A stretch of 64,000 bases of DNA, taken from contig NC_014151.1 of assembly GCF_000092865.1 (NCBI RefSeq), positions 1,736,001 through 1,800,000 on the forward strand. Direction: 5' to 3'. Under the pieces are notes generated by a model. That model saw only the letters and a program-made list of their open reading frames with translations, was not told the origin of the DNA and ran no database searches. Both the position numbers and the translations under genes were made by a program. Below are positions 56,045 to 64,000 of the stretch, in pieces (positions within the stretch are counted from its first letter, which is position 1; each line of letters opens with the position of its first letter). The DNA comes from Cellulomonas flavigena DSM 20109 (GTDB lineage: Bacteria > Actinomycetota > Actinomycetes > Actinomycetales > Cellulomonadaceae).

Positions 56045-56045
56045 A
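56040..56045. repeat. Right target-site duplication CCTAGA
   Basis: Second copy of the 6-bp duplication. It overlaps the transposase stop codon and the hisD -10 element. Confidence 0.9.
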
Positions 56046-56057
56046 CTCGTCGCCGTG
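56042..56057 (+). promoter_or_regulatory. hisD leaderless-type -10 element at the IS junction
   Basis: TAGACT (56042-56047) is 7 bases before GTG 56055. Its first four bases belong to the target duplication, so the -10 was rebuilt on insertion while everything upstream is now IS DNA. Confidence 0.65.
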
Positions 56058-57377
56058 ATCTCCCGTATCGACCTGCGCGGTCGCCGTCCGTCCCGTCGTG
56101 AGCTGCTCGCCGAGCTGCCCCGGGCCGAGCTCGACGTGGAGCACGCCGCCGCCACCGTCGCACCGATCCTCGAGGACGTCCGGGCCCGCGGCGCCGCCGC
56201 GCTGCGCGAGCTCGCCGAGAGGTTCGACGGCGTGCGCCCCGCGCACGTGCGGGTCCCGGCCGCGGCCGTCACCGCGGCCGTCGGCGTGCTCGACCCGCAG
56301 GTGCGCCAGGCGCTCGAGGAGACCATCGTCCGGGTGCGCCGCGTGCACGCCGCGCAGCGGCCCCAGGACTTCACCGTCGACGTCGCGCCGGGCGCCCAGG
56401 TGCGGCAGCGCTGGCTGCCGGTGCGCCGCGTGGGCCTGTACGTGCCCGGTGGCCTCGCGGTCTACCCCTCGTCGGTCGTCATGAACGTCGTGGCGGCGCA
56501 GGAGGCGGGCGTCGGCTCGTTGGCGGTGGTCTCGCCGCCCCAGAAGGACAACGACGGCCTGCCCGACCCGGTCGTGCTCGCGACGTGCGCGCTGCTCGGG
56601 GTCGACGAGGTGTATGCCGCCGGCGGCGCCCAGGCGGTCGCGATGCTCGCGTACGGCGCCGCGGGCAGCGAGGACGTCGACGGCGAGACGCTGTGCGAGC
56701 CGGTCGACGTCATCACCGGTCCCGGCAACGTCTACGTCGCCGCCGCCAAGCGGCTCGTGCGCGGCGTCGTCGGCATCGACGCCGAGGCCGGCCCGACCGA
56801 GATCGCGATCCTCGCCGACGGAACGGCGGACCCGGTCCACGTCGCCGCCGACCTCATCTCGCAGGCCGAGCACGACCCGCTGGCCGCCGCCGTCCTCGTG
56901 ACGCCGTCGGTCGAGCTCGCGGGCGCCGTCGAGGCCAAGCTCGTCGACCTCGCCGAGGTGACGCCGAACCGGGACCGCGTGGCCGTCGCGCTGCGTGGCT
57001 CGCAGTCGGCGATCGTGCTCGTCGACGACCTCGAGTCGGGGCTGGACGTCGTCAACGCCTACGGCGCCGAGCACCTGGAGATCCAGACGGTCGACGCCGC
57101 CGCGTGGGCCGACCGGGTCACCAGTGCGGGCGCGATCTTCGTCGGCCCGTGGTCCCCGGTGTCGCTCGGCGACTACATGGCGGGCTCGAACCACGTGCTG
57201 CCGACGGGCGGGTGCGCGCACTTCGCCAGCGGGCTCGGGGTGCACTCGTTCCTGCGCGCCGTGCAGGTCGTCGAGTACGACGCCGACGCGTTGGCCGTGG
57301 TCGCCGACCGGGTGGTCGCGCTCGCGGACGCCGAGGGCCTGCCCGCGCACGGCGAGGCCGTCCGCGCCCGGTTCTGA
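56055..57377 (+). CDS. hisD: Histidinol dehydrogenase
   Basis: HisD makes the last two oxidations to histidine with NAD and zinc. The 440-residue protein has [57 protein letters not shown], and zinc ligands in SQAEH (Q270, H273), GDYMAGSNH and the C-terminal LPAHGEAVR. It is complete despite the IS481 insertion whose right end is 15 bases before the start. hisD is separated from hisC by the convergent recQ. Confidence 0.96.
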   Translation: MISRIDLRGRRPSRRELLAELPRAELDVEHAAATVAPILEDVRARGAAALRELAERFDGVRPAHVRVPAAAVTAAVGVLDPQVRQALEETIVRVRRVHAAQRPQDFTVDVAPGAQVRQRWLPVRRVGLYVPGGLAVYPSSVVMNVVAAQEAGVGSLAVVSPPQKDNDGLPDPVVLATCALLGVDEVYAAGGAQAVAMLAYGAAGSEDVDGETLCEPVDVITGPGNVYVAAAKRLVRGVVGIDAEAGPTEIAILADGTADPVHVAADLISQAEHDPLAAAVLVTPSVELAGAVEAKLVDLAEVTPNRDRVAVALRGSQSAIVLVDDLESGLDVVNAYGAEHLEIQTVDAAAWADRVTSAGAIFVGPWSPVSLGDYMAGSNHVLPTGGCAHFASGLGVHSFLRAVQVVEYDADALAVVADRVVALADAEGLPAHGEAVRARF

Positions 57378-57394
57378 CGCCCCTCGCGGGGGCG
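57378..57394. terminator. Short hairpin between hisD and recQ
   Basis: CGCCCC and GGGGCG pair around five bases in the 21-bp gap between convergent genes. Confidence 0.5.
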
Positions 57395-57398
57395 GGTC

Positions 57399-59576
57399 TC
57401 AGCCGACTCCCAGCACGAACGGGAGCACCTGCGTCGCGCCCGCGCGCCGCAGCAGCCGTCCCGCCACGGTGAGCGTCCAGCCGGTGTCGGTGCGGTCGTC
57501 GACGAGCAGCACGCGCTGCCCGGCGACGGCGACCGCGACGTCGTCCGGCAGGTCGAGGTGCCGCACGACGTCGGCCAGGCGCTGCGCCGAGTTGACGTCG
57601 TGCCGCGACGGCGTGCCGGTCGGCACGAGCGCCCCCACGAGCGGGACGCCGAGCAGACGCGCGGTGCCGACGGCGAGGTGCTCGACGAGCGCGCCGCGGG
57701 TCTCGGAGGCGACGCCGACGACCACGTCGACCTGCGGCGCCCATGCCTCGAGGACGGTCCGCACGGCCGTGCGCAGGTTCACCGGCAGCTCGGCCGGGAG
57801 CTGCTCGCGCAGCGCCTCGCGCAACGGACCACCCCAGCCGAGCGCGTCGAGGCGGCCGACCGCCCGGCCCTCGTCGACCTGCTCGTCCGCGCCGAGGCGC
57901 CCCTTGAGCTGCAGGCCCAGGGTCGCCAGACCCGAGGGCCACTGCCGGCGCGCGGTCACCGGCTCGCCCGGGACCGACAGCAGCTCGCGCGCGTGCGCGA
58001 CGTCGGCGGCGTCGACCGCGGCGCCGACGCTCTCGCCCGTGCACCTGTCGCACCGCCCGCACCGCCAACCGGCGGGCAGGTCGGGGTCGTCGAGCGCCGC
58101 ACGCAGGAACGCCATGCGGCAGCCCGCGGTGGCCTGGTAGTCGAGCATGGTGCGCTGCTCGGCGCGGCGTGCGGCCGTGACGCGCGCGTACCGCTCGCCG
58201 TCGTACGCCCACGGCCGGCCGGTCGACTCCCACCCGCCGCGCACCCGTCGCACGGCACCGTCCACGTCGAGCACCTTGAGCATCCCCTCGAGGCGGCTGC
58301 GGCGCAGGGTGACGAACGTCTCGAGCGCAGCCGTCGACAGCGTGCCGTGCGCGTCGAGCGCGTCGAGCGTCGCGCGCACCTGGTCCTCGGGCGGGAAGGC
58401 GGTCGAGGCGAACCACTCCCAGATCGCCTGGTCGTCGTGGCCCGGCAGCAGCACGACGTCGGCACGGGCCGTCGCGCGACCCGCGCGGCCGACCTGCTGG
58501 TAGTAGGCGATGGGTGACGAGGGCGCGCCCACGTGCACGACGAAACCGAGGTCGGGCTTGTCGTAGCCCATGCCGAGGGCGGAGGTCGCCACCAGCGCCT
58601 TGACGCGGTTGGCGAGCAGGTCGGCCTCGGCCTGCTCGCGCTCGGTCGGGTCGGTCTGGCCGGTGTAGGCGCGCACGTCGAGGCCGGCGGCCCGCAGGTG
58701 CTCGGTCACCTGGTCCACCGCTGCGACCGTCAGGCAGTACACGATGCCCGATCCCGCGAGGCCCGGGAGCGTCGCGGCGAGCCACGCCAGGCGGGTCGCG
58801 ACGTCGGGGAGCGCGGTGACCTGGAGCCGCAGGCTCGGCCGGTCGAGCGTGCCACGCAGCACGAGCGTGCCCGCGTCGTCGCGCGCGTCCGGCGCCGCCA
58901 CACCCGTGCCGGACGACGCGTCCGTCACCGCGAGCTGCTCCGCGACGTCCGCGGTGACACGTGCGTTGGCGGTGGCGGTGGTCGCGAGCACCGGCACTCC
59001 CGCCGGCAGGTCGGCCAGCAGCGTGCCGATGCGCCGGTAGTCGGGCCGGAAGTCGTGCCCCCAGTCCGACACGCAGTGCGCCTCGTCGACGACCACGAGC
59101 CCGGCGTCGGCCGCCAGGCGCGGCAGCACCTCGTCGCGGAACCCGGGGTTGTTGAGGCGCTCGGGGGAGACGAGCAGCACGTCGACCTCGCCCGCGGCGA
59201 TGCGCGCGTGCACGTCGTCCCAGTCCTGCTGGTTGGCCGAGTTCAGCGTCTCGGCCGCGATGCCGGCGCGCCGCGCGGCCTCGACCTGGTTTCGCATGAG
59301 CGCCAGCAGCGGGGACACGATGATCGTCGCGCCGCGCGGCGGGCCCGCCGCGCCGCGGCGCAGGAGGGCCGTCGCGACGAAGTACACGGCCGACTTGCCC
59401 CACCCCGTGCGCTGCACGACGAGCACGCGGCGGCGGTCGGCGACGAGGGCCTCGACCGCCTGCCACTGGTCCTCGTGCAGGTGCGCGTCCTCGCGGCCGA
59501 CGAGCGCGCGCAGCACCTCCTCGGCCTGCGCGCGCAGGGCGGTGCGGTCGACGTCGGGCACGGGGGTCGCAGGCAC
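57399..59576 (-). CDS. recQ: RecQ-family helicase with C-terminal phosphoribosyltransferase-like domain
   Basis: The 725-residue protein has a RecQ helicase core: Walker A RTGWGKSA at about 56-63, [30 protein letters not shown] and QQVGRAGR. A zinc region follows (GCRMAF ... RCGRCDRC). Instead of an HRDC domain the last 170 residues end with [13 protein letters not shown], which looks like a type I phosphoribosyltransferase PRPP loop. This layout is known in actinobacterial RecQ-like proteins. GTG 59576 is 7 bases after a TACGCT box and is chosen over longer frames. Confidence 0.9.
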   Translation of the reverse strand: MPATPVPDVDRTALRAQAEEVLRALVGREDAHLHEDQWQAVEALVADRRRVLVVQRTGWGKSAVYFVATALLRRGAAGPPRGATIIVSPLLALMRNQVEAARRAGIAAETLNSANQQDWDDVHARIAAGEVDVLLVSPERLNNPGFRDEVLPRLAADAGLVVVDEAHCVSDWGHDFRPDYRRIGTLLADLPAGVPVLATTATANARVTADVAEQLAVTDASSGTGVAAPDARDDAGTLVLRGTLDRPSLRLQVTALPDVATRLAWLAATLPGLAGSGIVYCLTVAAVDQVTEHLRAAGLDVRAYTGQTDPTEREQAEADLLANRVKALVATSALGMGYDKPDLGFVVHVGAPSSPIAYYQQVGRAGRATARADVVLLPGHDDQAIWEWFASTAFPPEDQVRATLDALDAHGTLSTAALETFVTLRRSRLEGMLKVLDVDGAVRRVRGGWESTGRPWAYDGERYARVTAARRAEQRTMLDYQATAGCRMAFLRAALDDPDLPAGWRCGRCDRCTGESVGAAVDAADVAHARELLSVPGEPVTARRQWPSGLATLGLQLKGRLGADEQVDEGRAVGRLDALGWGGPLREALREQLPAELPVNLRTAVRTVLEAWAPQVDVVVGVASETRGALVEHLAVGTARLLGVPLVGALVPTGTPSRHDVNSAQRLADVVRHLDLPDDVAVAVAGQRVLLVDDRTDTGWTLTVAGRLLRRAGATQVLPFVLGVG

Positions 59577-59589
59577 GTCCGGCAGCGTA
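59574..59589 (-). promoter_or_regulatory. Leaderless-type promoter of recQ
   Basis: On the minus strand TACGCT (59589-59584), seven bases, then GTG 59576. Confidence 0.55.
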
Positions 59590-59648
59590 CGTGCGACCAC
59601 CGACGTCCGCCCCGCGGGCCGCGGCGCCGGGCGGGGACCCGTGGAACC

Positions 59649-59664
59649 TAGACTCGGGGACGTG
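59649..59664 (+). promoter_or_regulatory. Leaderless-type promoter of hisC
   Basis: CTAGACT with TAGACT at 59649-59654, seven bases, then GTG 59662. The recQ and hisC promoters are back to back, 60 bases apart. Confidence 0.6.
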
Positions 59665-60780
59665 ACCGCCGCTCCCGACCTGTCGCGCGCGCTGCCGCTG
59701 CGCCCCGAGCTCGCCGGCCTCGAGCCGTACGGTGCTCCGCAGCTCGACGTGCCCGTGCTGCTCAACGTCAACGAGAACCCGTACGCGCCGTCGGAGGAGG
59801 TCGTCGCGGACGTCGCCGCGGCCGTCGCCGACGCGACGCGCACCCTCAACCGCTACCCGGACCGCGACTTCACGGCCCTGCGGGAGGACCTCGCCGCGTA
59901 CCTCGAGGTCGAGTCCGGCGTGCACCGCGCGCCCGAGCAGGTCTGGGCCGCCAACGGCTCGAACGAGATCATGCTGCACGTCCTGCAGGCGTTCGGCGGC
60001 CCCGGGCGCACGGCGCTGTCGTTCGCCCCGACGTACTCGATGTACCCCGAGTACGCGCGCGACACGTCGACCACCTGGGTCGTCGGGCGCCGCGCGGAGG
60101 ACTTCACGCTCGACCCGGAGCACGCGCGCGCGACGATCGCGGAGCACGCGCCGAGCGTCGTGCTGCTCGCGAGCCCCAACAACCCCACGGGCACCGCGCT
60201 GCCGCTGGACACGGTGCGCGCGGTCCTCGACGCAGCCGCGCAGGTACCGGGTGGCTGCGTCGTCGTCGTGGACGAGGCCTACGGCGAGTTCCGCCGCACC
60301 GGGACGCCGTCGGCGCTCGAGCTGCTCGACGCGTACCCGCACCTGGCCGTGAGCCGCACGATGTCGAAGGCCTTCGGGCTGGCGGGCGCCCGTGTGGGGT
60401 ACCTGTCCGCGTCGCGCGCGTTCGTCGACGCGCTGCGCGTCGTGCGCCTGCCGTACCACCTGTCCGCCGTCACGCAGGCCGTCGCGCGCGCGGCTCTGCG
60501 CCACGCGCCGGAGCTGATGGCGCAGGTGGGCGCGCTGCGCGCCGAGCGCGACGAGCTCGTGACCTGGCTGCGGCAGCGCGGCTACCTGGCTGCGGACTCG
60601 GACGCGAACTTCGTGCTCTTCGGCACGTTCGACGACCGGCAGGCGGTCTGGCAGGGTCTGCTCGACCGGGGGGTCCTCGTGCGCGTCACGGGGCCCGAGG
60701 GATGGCTACGGGTGTCGGTCGGCACCCCCGCGGAGACGTCGGCGTTCAAGGACGCCCTGGTGGAGGTGGCAGGACGATGA
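59662..60780 (+). CDS. hisC: Histidinol-phosphate aminotransferase
   Basis: HisC makes histidinol phosphate with PLP. The 372-residue class I aminotransferase has [34 protein letters not shown] and the PLP lysine K236 in [17 protein letters not shown]. An aromatic aminotransferase reading is excluded by the his operon context. Its stop overlaps hisB (ATGA). Confidence 0.96.
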   Translation: MTAAPDLSRALPLRPELAGLEPYGAPQLDVPVLLNVNENPYAPSEEVVADVAAAVADATRTLNRYPDRDFTALREDLAAYLEVESGVHRAPEQVWAANGSNEIMLHVLQAFGGPGRTALSFAPTYSMYPEYARDTSTTWVVGRRAEDFTLDPEHARATIAEHAPSVVLLASPNNPTGTALPLDTVRAVLDAAAQVPGGCVVVVDEAYGEFRRTGTPSALELLDAYPHLAVSRTMSKAFGLAGARVGYLSASRAFVDALRVVRLPYHLSAVTQAVARAALRHAPELMAQVGALRAERDELVTWLRQRGYLAADSDANFVLFGTFDDRQAVWQGLLDRGVLVRVTGPEGWLRVSVGTPAETSAFKDALVEVAGR

Positions 60781-61400
60781 GCGGAGAGCTGAGCGGCGCG
60801 GGACGCCGCACGGCGCGCATCGAGCGCAGCACGAGCGAGTCGACCGTGCTGGTCGAGCTCGACCTCGACGGCACCGGTCGCACGCAGATCGACACGACCG
60901 TGCCGTTCTACGACCACATGCTCACCGCGCTCGGCAAGCACTCGCTCATCGACCTCACGGTGCGGGCCACGGGCGACACCCACATCGACGCGCACCACAC
61001 GGTCGAGGACACCGCGATCGTCCTCGGTCAGGCGCTGCGCCAGGCGCTGGGGGACAAGCGCGGCATCGTGCGCTACGGCGACGCGACCGTGCCCCTCGAC
61101 GAGGCGCTCGCGCACGCCGTCGTGGACGTCTCGGGCCGCCCGTACTTCGTCCACACCGGCGAGCCCGAGGGGCAGCAGTACCACCTCATCGGTGGCCACT
61201 TCACGGGGTCGCTGACGTCGCACGTGCTCGAGTCGATCGCGCACCACGCCGCGTTCACGGTGCACATGCGGGTGCTCGCCGGTCGGGACCCGCACCACAT
61301 CGTCGAGGCGCAGTTCAAGGCCCTCGCGCGTGCCCTGCGCACCGCGGTCGCCCTCGACCCGCGCGTCGACGGCGTCCCGTCGACCAAGGGCGCGCTGTGA
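60777..61400 (+). CDS. hisB: Imidazoleglycerol-phosphate dehydratase
   Basis: The 207-residue monofunctional HisB has the two manganese histidine clusters typical of the family: [11 protein letters not shown] and [15 protein letters not shown], plus [14 protein letters not shown] and FDHM-like FYDHM. There is no fused phosphatase, as in other Gram-positives. It overlaps hisC and the next gene by 4 bases. Confidence 0.96.
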   Translation: MSGELSGAGRRTARIERSTSESTVLVELDLDGTGRTQIDTTVPFYDHMLTALGKHSLIDLTVRATGDTHIDAHHTVEDTAIVLGQALRQALGDKRGIVRYGDATVPLDEALAHAVVDVSGRPYFVHTGEPEGQQYHLIGGHFTGSLTSHVLESIAHHAAFTVHMRVLAGRDPHHIVEAQFKALARALRTAVALDPRVDGVPSTKGAL

Positions 61401-61870
61401 GCGACGACCTGGGCGACCTCCAGGTCCCCGACGACCTGTCGGGGCTCACCGAGCAGCAGCCCCCGACGGTCGCGGTCGTCGTCACGCAGGTGGCGGTCGC
61501 CGAGGCGCTCGCGGCCGCGTGCTCGCTCGCGTCCGTCGACGTCGACGCCGTGCCCTCGCCCGTCGGTGCGCTCGCTGTGCTGCGCGACCCCGCGACGGCC
61601 GCGGACGCGGCCGGGGCGGTGTCGCGCCTGCTGCGCCAGGTGCCGGTGGTGCTGCTGGAGCGGCGCGCCACCAAGGTGTCGGCGACGCAGTGGGTGGGCG
61701 GCGAGCAGCAGAAGGAGCTGCCGGCCGGCCTCGTGCTCTCCGGCGCGCCCCCGGTCCTGGAGGACCTGCTGCTCGGCGACGTGCCGGCCACGGAGGTCGA
61801 GGGCGCGGTGTCGTCCGTCGGGCTCTCGCGCTGGAAGGCGATGCGGCTGCTGGCGGCGCACCGGCGCTGA
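61397..61870 (+). CDS. Conserved unknown protein in the his operon
   Basis: A 157-residue protein with no motif I recognise. It begins with an acidic tail, then alternating hydrophobic strands and Ala-rich helices ([40 protein letters not shown]) and ends [14 protein letters not shown]. It has no membrane segment. The GTG start overlaps the hisB stop, so it is co-translated with hisB. Similar proteins occupy this place in related actinobacteria, as far as I recall. A his-pathway link rests on position alone. Confidence 0.75.
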   Translation: MSDDLGDLQVPDDLSGLTEQQPPTVAVVVTQVAVAEALAAACSLASVDVDAVPSPVGALAVLRDPATAADAAGAVSRLLRQVPVVLLERRATKVSATQWVGGEQQKELPAGLVLSGAPPVLEDLLLGDVPATEVEGAVSSVGLSRWKAMRLLAAHRR

Positions 61871-61933
61871 GCGGGCGCTGTGACGCGCGTCCCGCCGGGC
61901 GGACGACGGCCGGGGGGCACCGCGAACCGCGGG

Positions 61934-61948
61934 TAGCCTGTCCGGGTG
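61934..61948 (+). promoter_or_regulatory. Leaderless-type promoter of hisH
   Basis: TAGCCT (61934-61939), six bases, GTG 61946, in a 75-base gap. Confidence 0.55.
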
Positions 61949-62593
61949 TCTCCCCGTGTCGTCGTACTGGACTACGGCTTCGGCAACGTGCGGTCCGCGG
62001 TCCGGGCGCTCGCCCGGGTCGGAGCCGACGTCGAGCTGACCGCCGACAAGCAGACGGCGCTCGACGCCGACGGCCTCGTCGTGCCCGGGGTGGGTGCCTT
62101 CGCGGCGTGCATGGCCGGGCTGCGCGCGGTGGGCGGCGACCAGATCGTCGACCGCCGCCTCGCGGGCGGCCGCCCCGTGCTCGGCATCTGCGTGGGCATG
62201 CAGGTGATGTTCGCGCAGGGGGTCGAGCACGGCGTGCGCACGGACGGCCTCGGTGAGTGGCCCGGTGTCGTCGACCGCCTCGAGGCGCCCGTCGTCCCGC
62301 ACATGGGCTGGGCACAGGTCGAGCCGCCCGAGGGTTCCGTCCTCCTCGACGGGCTCGCCGACGAGCGCTTCTACTTCGTGCACTCCTACGCCGCGCGGTC
62401 GTTCCCGCTGGCAGACGAGCCGGCGCCGGGCGAGCACCCGCTGCCGGCGCCGCTGGTCACGTGGTCCGACCACGGTGGCCGGTTCGTCGCCGCGGTGGAG
62501 AACGGCCCCCTGGCCGCGACCCAGTTCCACCCCGAGAAGTCCGGCGACGCCGGCGCGCAGCTGCTGTCCCACTGGGTCGACCAGCTGCGCTGA
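61946..62593 (+). CDS. hisH: Imidazole glycerol phosphate synthase, glutaminase subunit
   Basis: HisH supplies ammonia to HisF. The 215-residue class I glutaminase has the nucleophile C82 (GICVGMQ), and H195/E197 (FHPEKSG), with [10 protein letters not shown] at the start. hisF is not in the window. Confidence 0.96.
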   Translation: MSPRVVVLDYGFGNVRSAVRALARVGADVELTADKQTALDADGLVVPGVGAFAACMAGLRAVGGDQIVDRRLAGGRPVLGICVGMQVMFAQGVEHGVRTDGLGEWPGVVDRLEAPVVPHMGWAQVEPPEGSVLLDGLADERFYFVHSYAARSFPLADEPAPGEHPLPAPLVTWSDHGGRFVAAVENGPLAATQFHPEKSGDAGAQLLSHWVDQLR

Positions 62594-62650
62594 GCACCAC
62601 CCGGCCGCGTCCCGCCCCGGGACCGCGGCACCCCCACCCGGAGAGGACCC

Positions 62651-63403
62651 ATGACTTCCACGCGTGAGCCCCGGCTCGAGCTGCTGCCCGCCGTCGACGT
62701 CGCCAACGGCCAGGCCGTGCGGCTCGTGCAGGGCGAGGCCGGCTCGGAGACCTCGTACGGCGACCCGCTCGCGGCGGCGCTCGACTGGTACGCCGGCGGC
62801 GCCGAGTGGATCCACCTCGTCGACCTCGACGCGGCGTTCGGACGCGGCAGCAACGCCGTGCTGCTCGGCAAGGTCGCGGCCGAGCTCGCTGCCAAGGGCG
62901 TCAAGGTCGAGCTCTCCGGCGGCATCCGCGACGACGCGTCGCTCGAGCGTGCGCTCGCCACGGGCGCCACGCGCGTGAACCTCGGCACCGCGGCGCTCGA
63001 GGACCCCGAGTGGACCGCGCGCGTCATCGCGTCGCACGGTGAGCAGATCGCCGTCGGCCTCGACGTGCGCGGCACGACCCTCGCGGCACGCGGCTGGACG
63101 CAGGAGGGCGGTGACCTCTGGGAGGTGCTCGCGCGCCTCGACGACGCCGGCTGCTCGCGCTACGTCGTCACCGACGTCACCAAGGACGGCACGCTGCGCG
63201 GCCCCAACCTCGACCTGCTGCGCGAGGTCTGCGCGCGCACGTCGGCGCCTGTCGTCGCGTCGGGCGGTGTGTCGAGCCTCGAGGACATCGCCGCGCTGCG
63301 CACCCTCGTCGGTGCCGGCGTCGAGGGCGCGATCGTCGGCAAGGCGCTGTACGCGGGTGCGTTCACGCTGCCGCAGGCCCTGGACGTCGCCGGGCGCCCG
63401 TGA
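62651..63403 (+). CDS. priA: Phosphoribosyl isomerase, HisA/PriA type
   Basis: The 250-residue beta/alpha barrel has catalytic D16 (LLPAVDV) and D175 (VVTDVTKDG), and follows actinobacterial PriA closely ([50 protein letters not shown]). PriA also does the TrpF step of tryptophan synthesis in actinobacteria that lack trpF; whether this genome lacks trpF cannot be seen. GAGAGGA is about 5 bases before ATG 62651. Confidence 0.94.
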   Translation: MTSTREPRLELLPAVDVANGQAVRLVQGEAGSETSYGDPLAAALDWYAGGAEWIHLVDLDAAFGRGSNAVLLGKVAAELAAKGVKVELSGGIRDDASLERALATGATRVNLGTAALEDPEWTARVIASHGEQIAVGLDVRGTTLAARGWTQEGGDLWEVLARLDDAGCSRYVVTDVTKDGTLRGPNLDLLREVCARTSAPVVASGGVSSLEDIAALRTLVGAGVEGAIVGKALYAGAFTLPQALDVAGRP

Positions 63404-64000
63404 CGGGCCGTGAGCTGCCGCCGTCGTCGCCCTTCGCCGGCGACGACGGGTCGCCGGACCCCGCGCTCACCGAGGTCCTGACGCGGTACGCGGCGGGGGC
63501 GGCCACGCTGGCGGAGGTGGTGGCGGCGCTCGCCGCCACGCGCGTGCTCGTGCCGGTCCTCGCCGAGCTCGAGGTCGCGGACGTCGTGGAGCACGACGGC
63601 GAGGTGCACACGGTCGACAAGGAGGCGTCGGCGGGCATCGTCGCGCTGCGCACCCCCGACGGGCGTACCGCGCTGCCCGTGTTCACGGGTGTGGCCGCCA
63701 TGGCGCGGTGGCGGGCGCAGGCGCGTCCGGTCCCCACGGCGGTGCCACGTGCGGCGCTGTCGGCCGTCGCGGAGGGCTGGGAGGTCCTGGTCCTGGACGC
63801 GGCGGGCCCGGTCACGGTGGTGCTGCCGCGCACCGCGGTCTACGCGCTCGCGCAGGGGCACGGGTGGACCCCCGCGGTCCAGGACGGCGTGGTCGCCGAC
63901 GACGTGCGCGCGGCCGTGCGCGACGCCCTGGCCGACGTGCGCCTGGTGGTCGACGCCGACGCCGTCCCCGGCACGCGGGCGGAGGTCGCCGTGCGGCTCG
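63400..64000 (+). CDS. SseB-like protein (partial, runs off window)
   Basis: I translated this frame directly: about 200 codons, open to the window end. GTG 63400 overlaps the priA stop (GTGA). After [10 protein letters not shown] come [32 protein letters not shown] and [24 protein letters not shown], which fit the SseB N-terminal domain family. Proteins of this kind follow hisA in many actinobacteria. Its function is unknown; the C-terminus is missing. Confidence 0.8.
   Translation, partial: MTGRELPPSSPFAGDDGSPDPALTEVLTRYAAGAATLAEVVAALAATRVLVPVLAELEVADVVEHDGEVHTVDKEASAGIVALRTPDGRTALPVFTGVAAMARWRAQARPVPTAVPRAALSAVAEGWEVLVLDAAGPVTVVLPRTAVYALAQGHGWTPAVQDGVVADDVRAAVRDALADVRLVVDADAVPGTRAEVAVRL

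Overview
This window looks like part of the chromosome of a very high-GC actinobacterium, most likely Cellulomonas or a close Micrococcales relative. The reasons are the strongly GC-biased third codon positions, the frequent GTG starts, the division gene cluster without ftsA but with sepF and divIVA, the bifunctional HisA/PriA type, the divergent lexA and LysM gene pair, and a secreted protein carrying a C-terminal family 2 cellulose-binding module on a Pro-Thr linker. I recognise no rRNA, tRNA, CRISPR array or prophage. One complete insertion sequence is present.

Layout. Positions 1-9000 hold housekeeping and stress genes: a partial MFS transporter, an RsmC-like methyltransferase, hflX, dinG, ldh, a DUF7218-type protein, lexA divergent from a small LysM membrane protein across two LexA boxes, nrdR and a DUF5302 protein. 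Positions 8900-16300 are on the minus strand: serA, then an operon of DUF4956 membrane protein, VTC-domain polyphosphate polymerase-like protein and a CotH-kinase protein with a cellulose-binding tail, then a HelD-type RNA polymerase recycling ATPase. Positions 16480-19740 are a translationally coupled signalling operon (receiver-PP2C phosphatase, CHASE3-type histidine kinase, Rcp1-like response regulator). Then come a PAC2 protein, a cold shock protein, a spermidine synthase-like methyltransferase, a HEPN protein behind a perfect LexA box, a DUF3040 protein, and a moxR-DUF58-transglutaminase operon.

Positions 28690-47670 are the dcw (division and cell wall) cluster: mraZ, rsmH, ftsL, ftsI, murE, murF, mraY, murD, ftsW, a single ORF that fuses murG to murC, ftsQ, ftsZ, pgeF, sepF, yggT and divIVA. 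Most neighbours overlap by 1-8 bases, so translation is coupled from rsmH to ftsQ. Four 10-bp-spaced GTGGA repeats precede mraZ, and two inverted copies of the same pattern face the divergent moxR operon.

Positions 47900-53900 hold a DksA/TraR-type zinc finger protein, lspA, an RluD-type pseudouridine synthase, dnaE and a small S4 RNA-binding protein. An ArsR regulator and SRPBCC protein follow. An intact IS481-family element with a 6-bp target duplication sits exactly on the promoter of hisD. The right end is a histidine region (hisD, hisC, hisB, a conserved unknown, hisH, hisA/priA) with recQ divergent from hisC, and an SseB-like ORF that runs off the end.

Two themes recur. Many genes start 6-7 bases after a TAnnnT box, which suggests leaderless transcripts (dinG, murE, lspA, dnaE, hisD, recQ, hisC, hisH). 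Damage control is visible through three LexA boxes. The best candidates for poorly described biology are the DUF4956-VTC-CotH operon with a cellulose-binding CotH, the MurG-MurC fusion, the SOS-box HEPN gene and the IS481 junction in which one CTAG serves as stop codon, target site and promoter.
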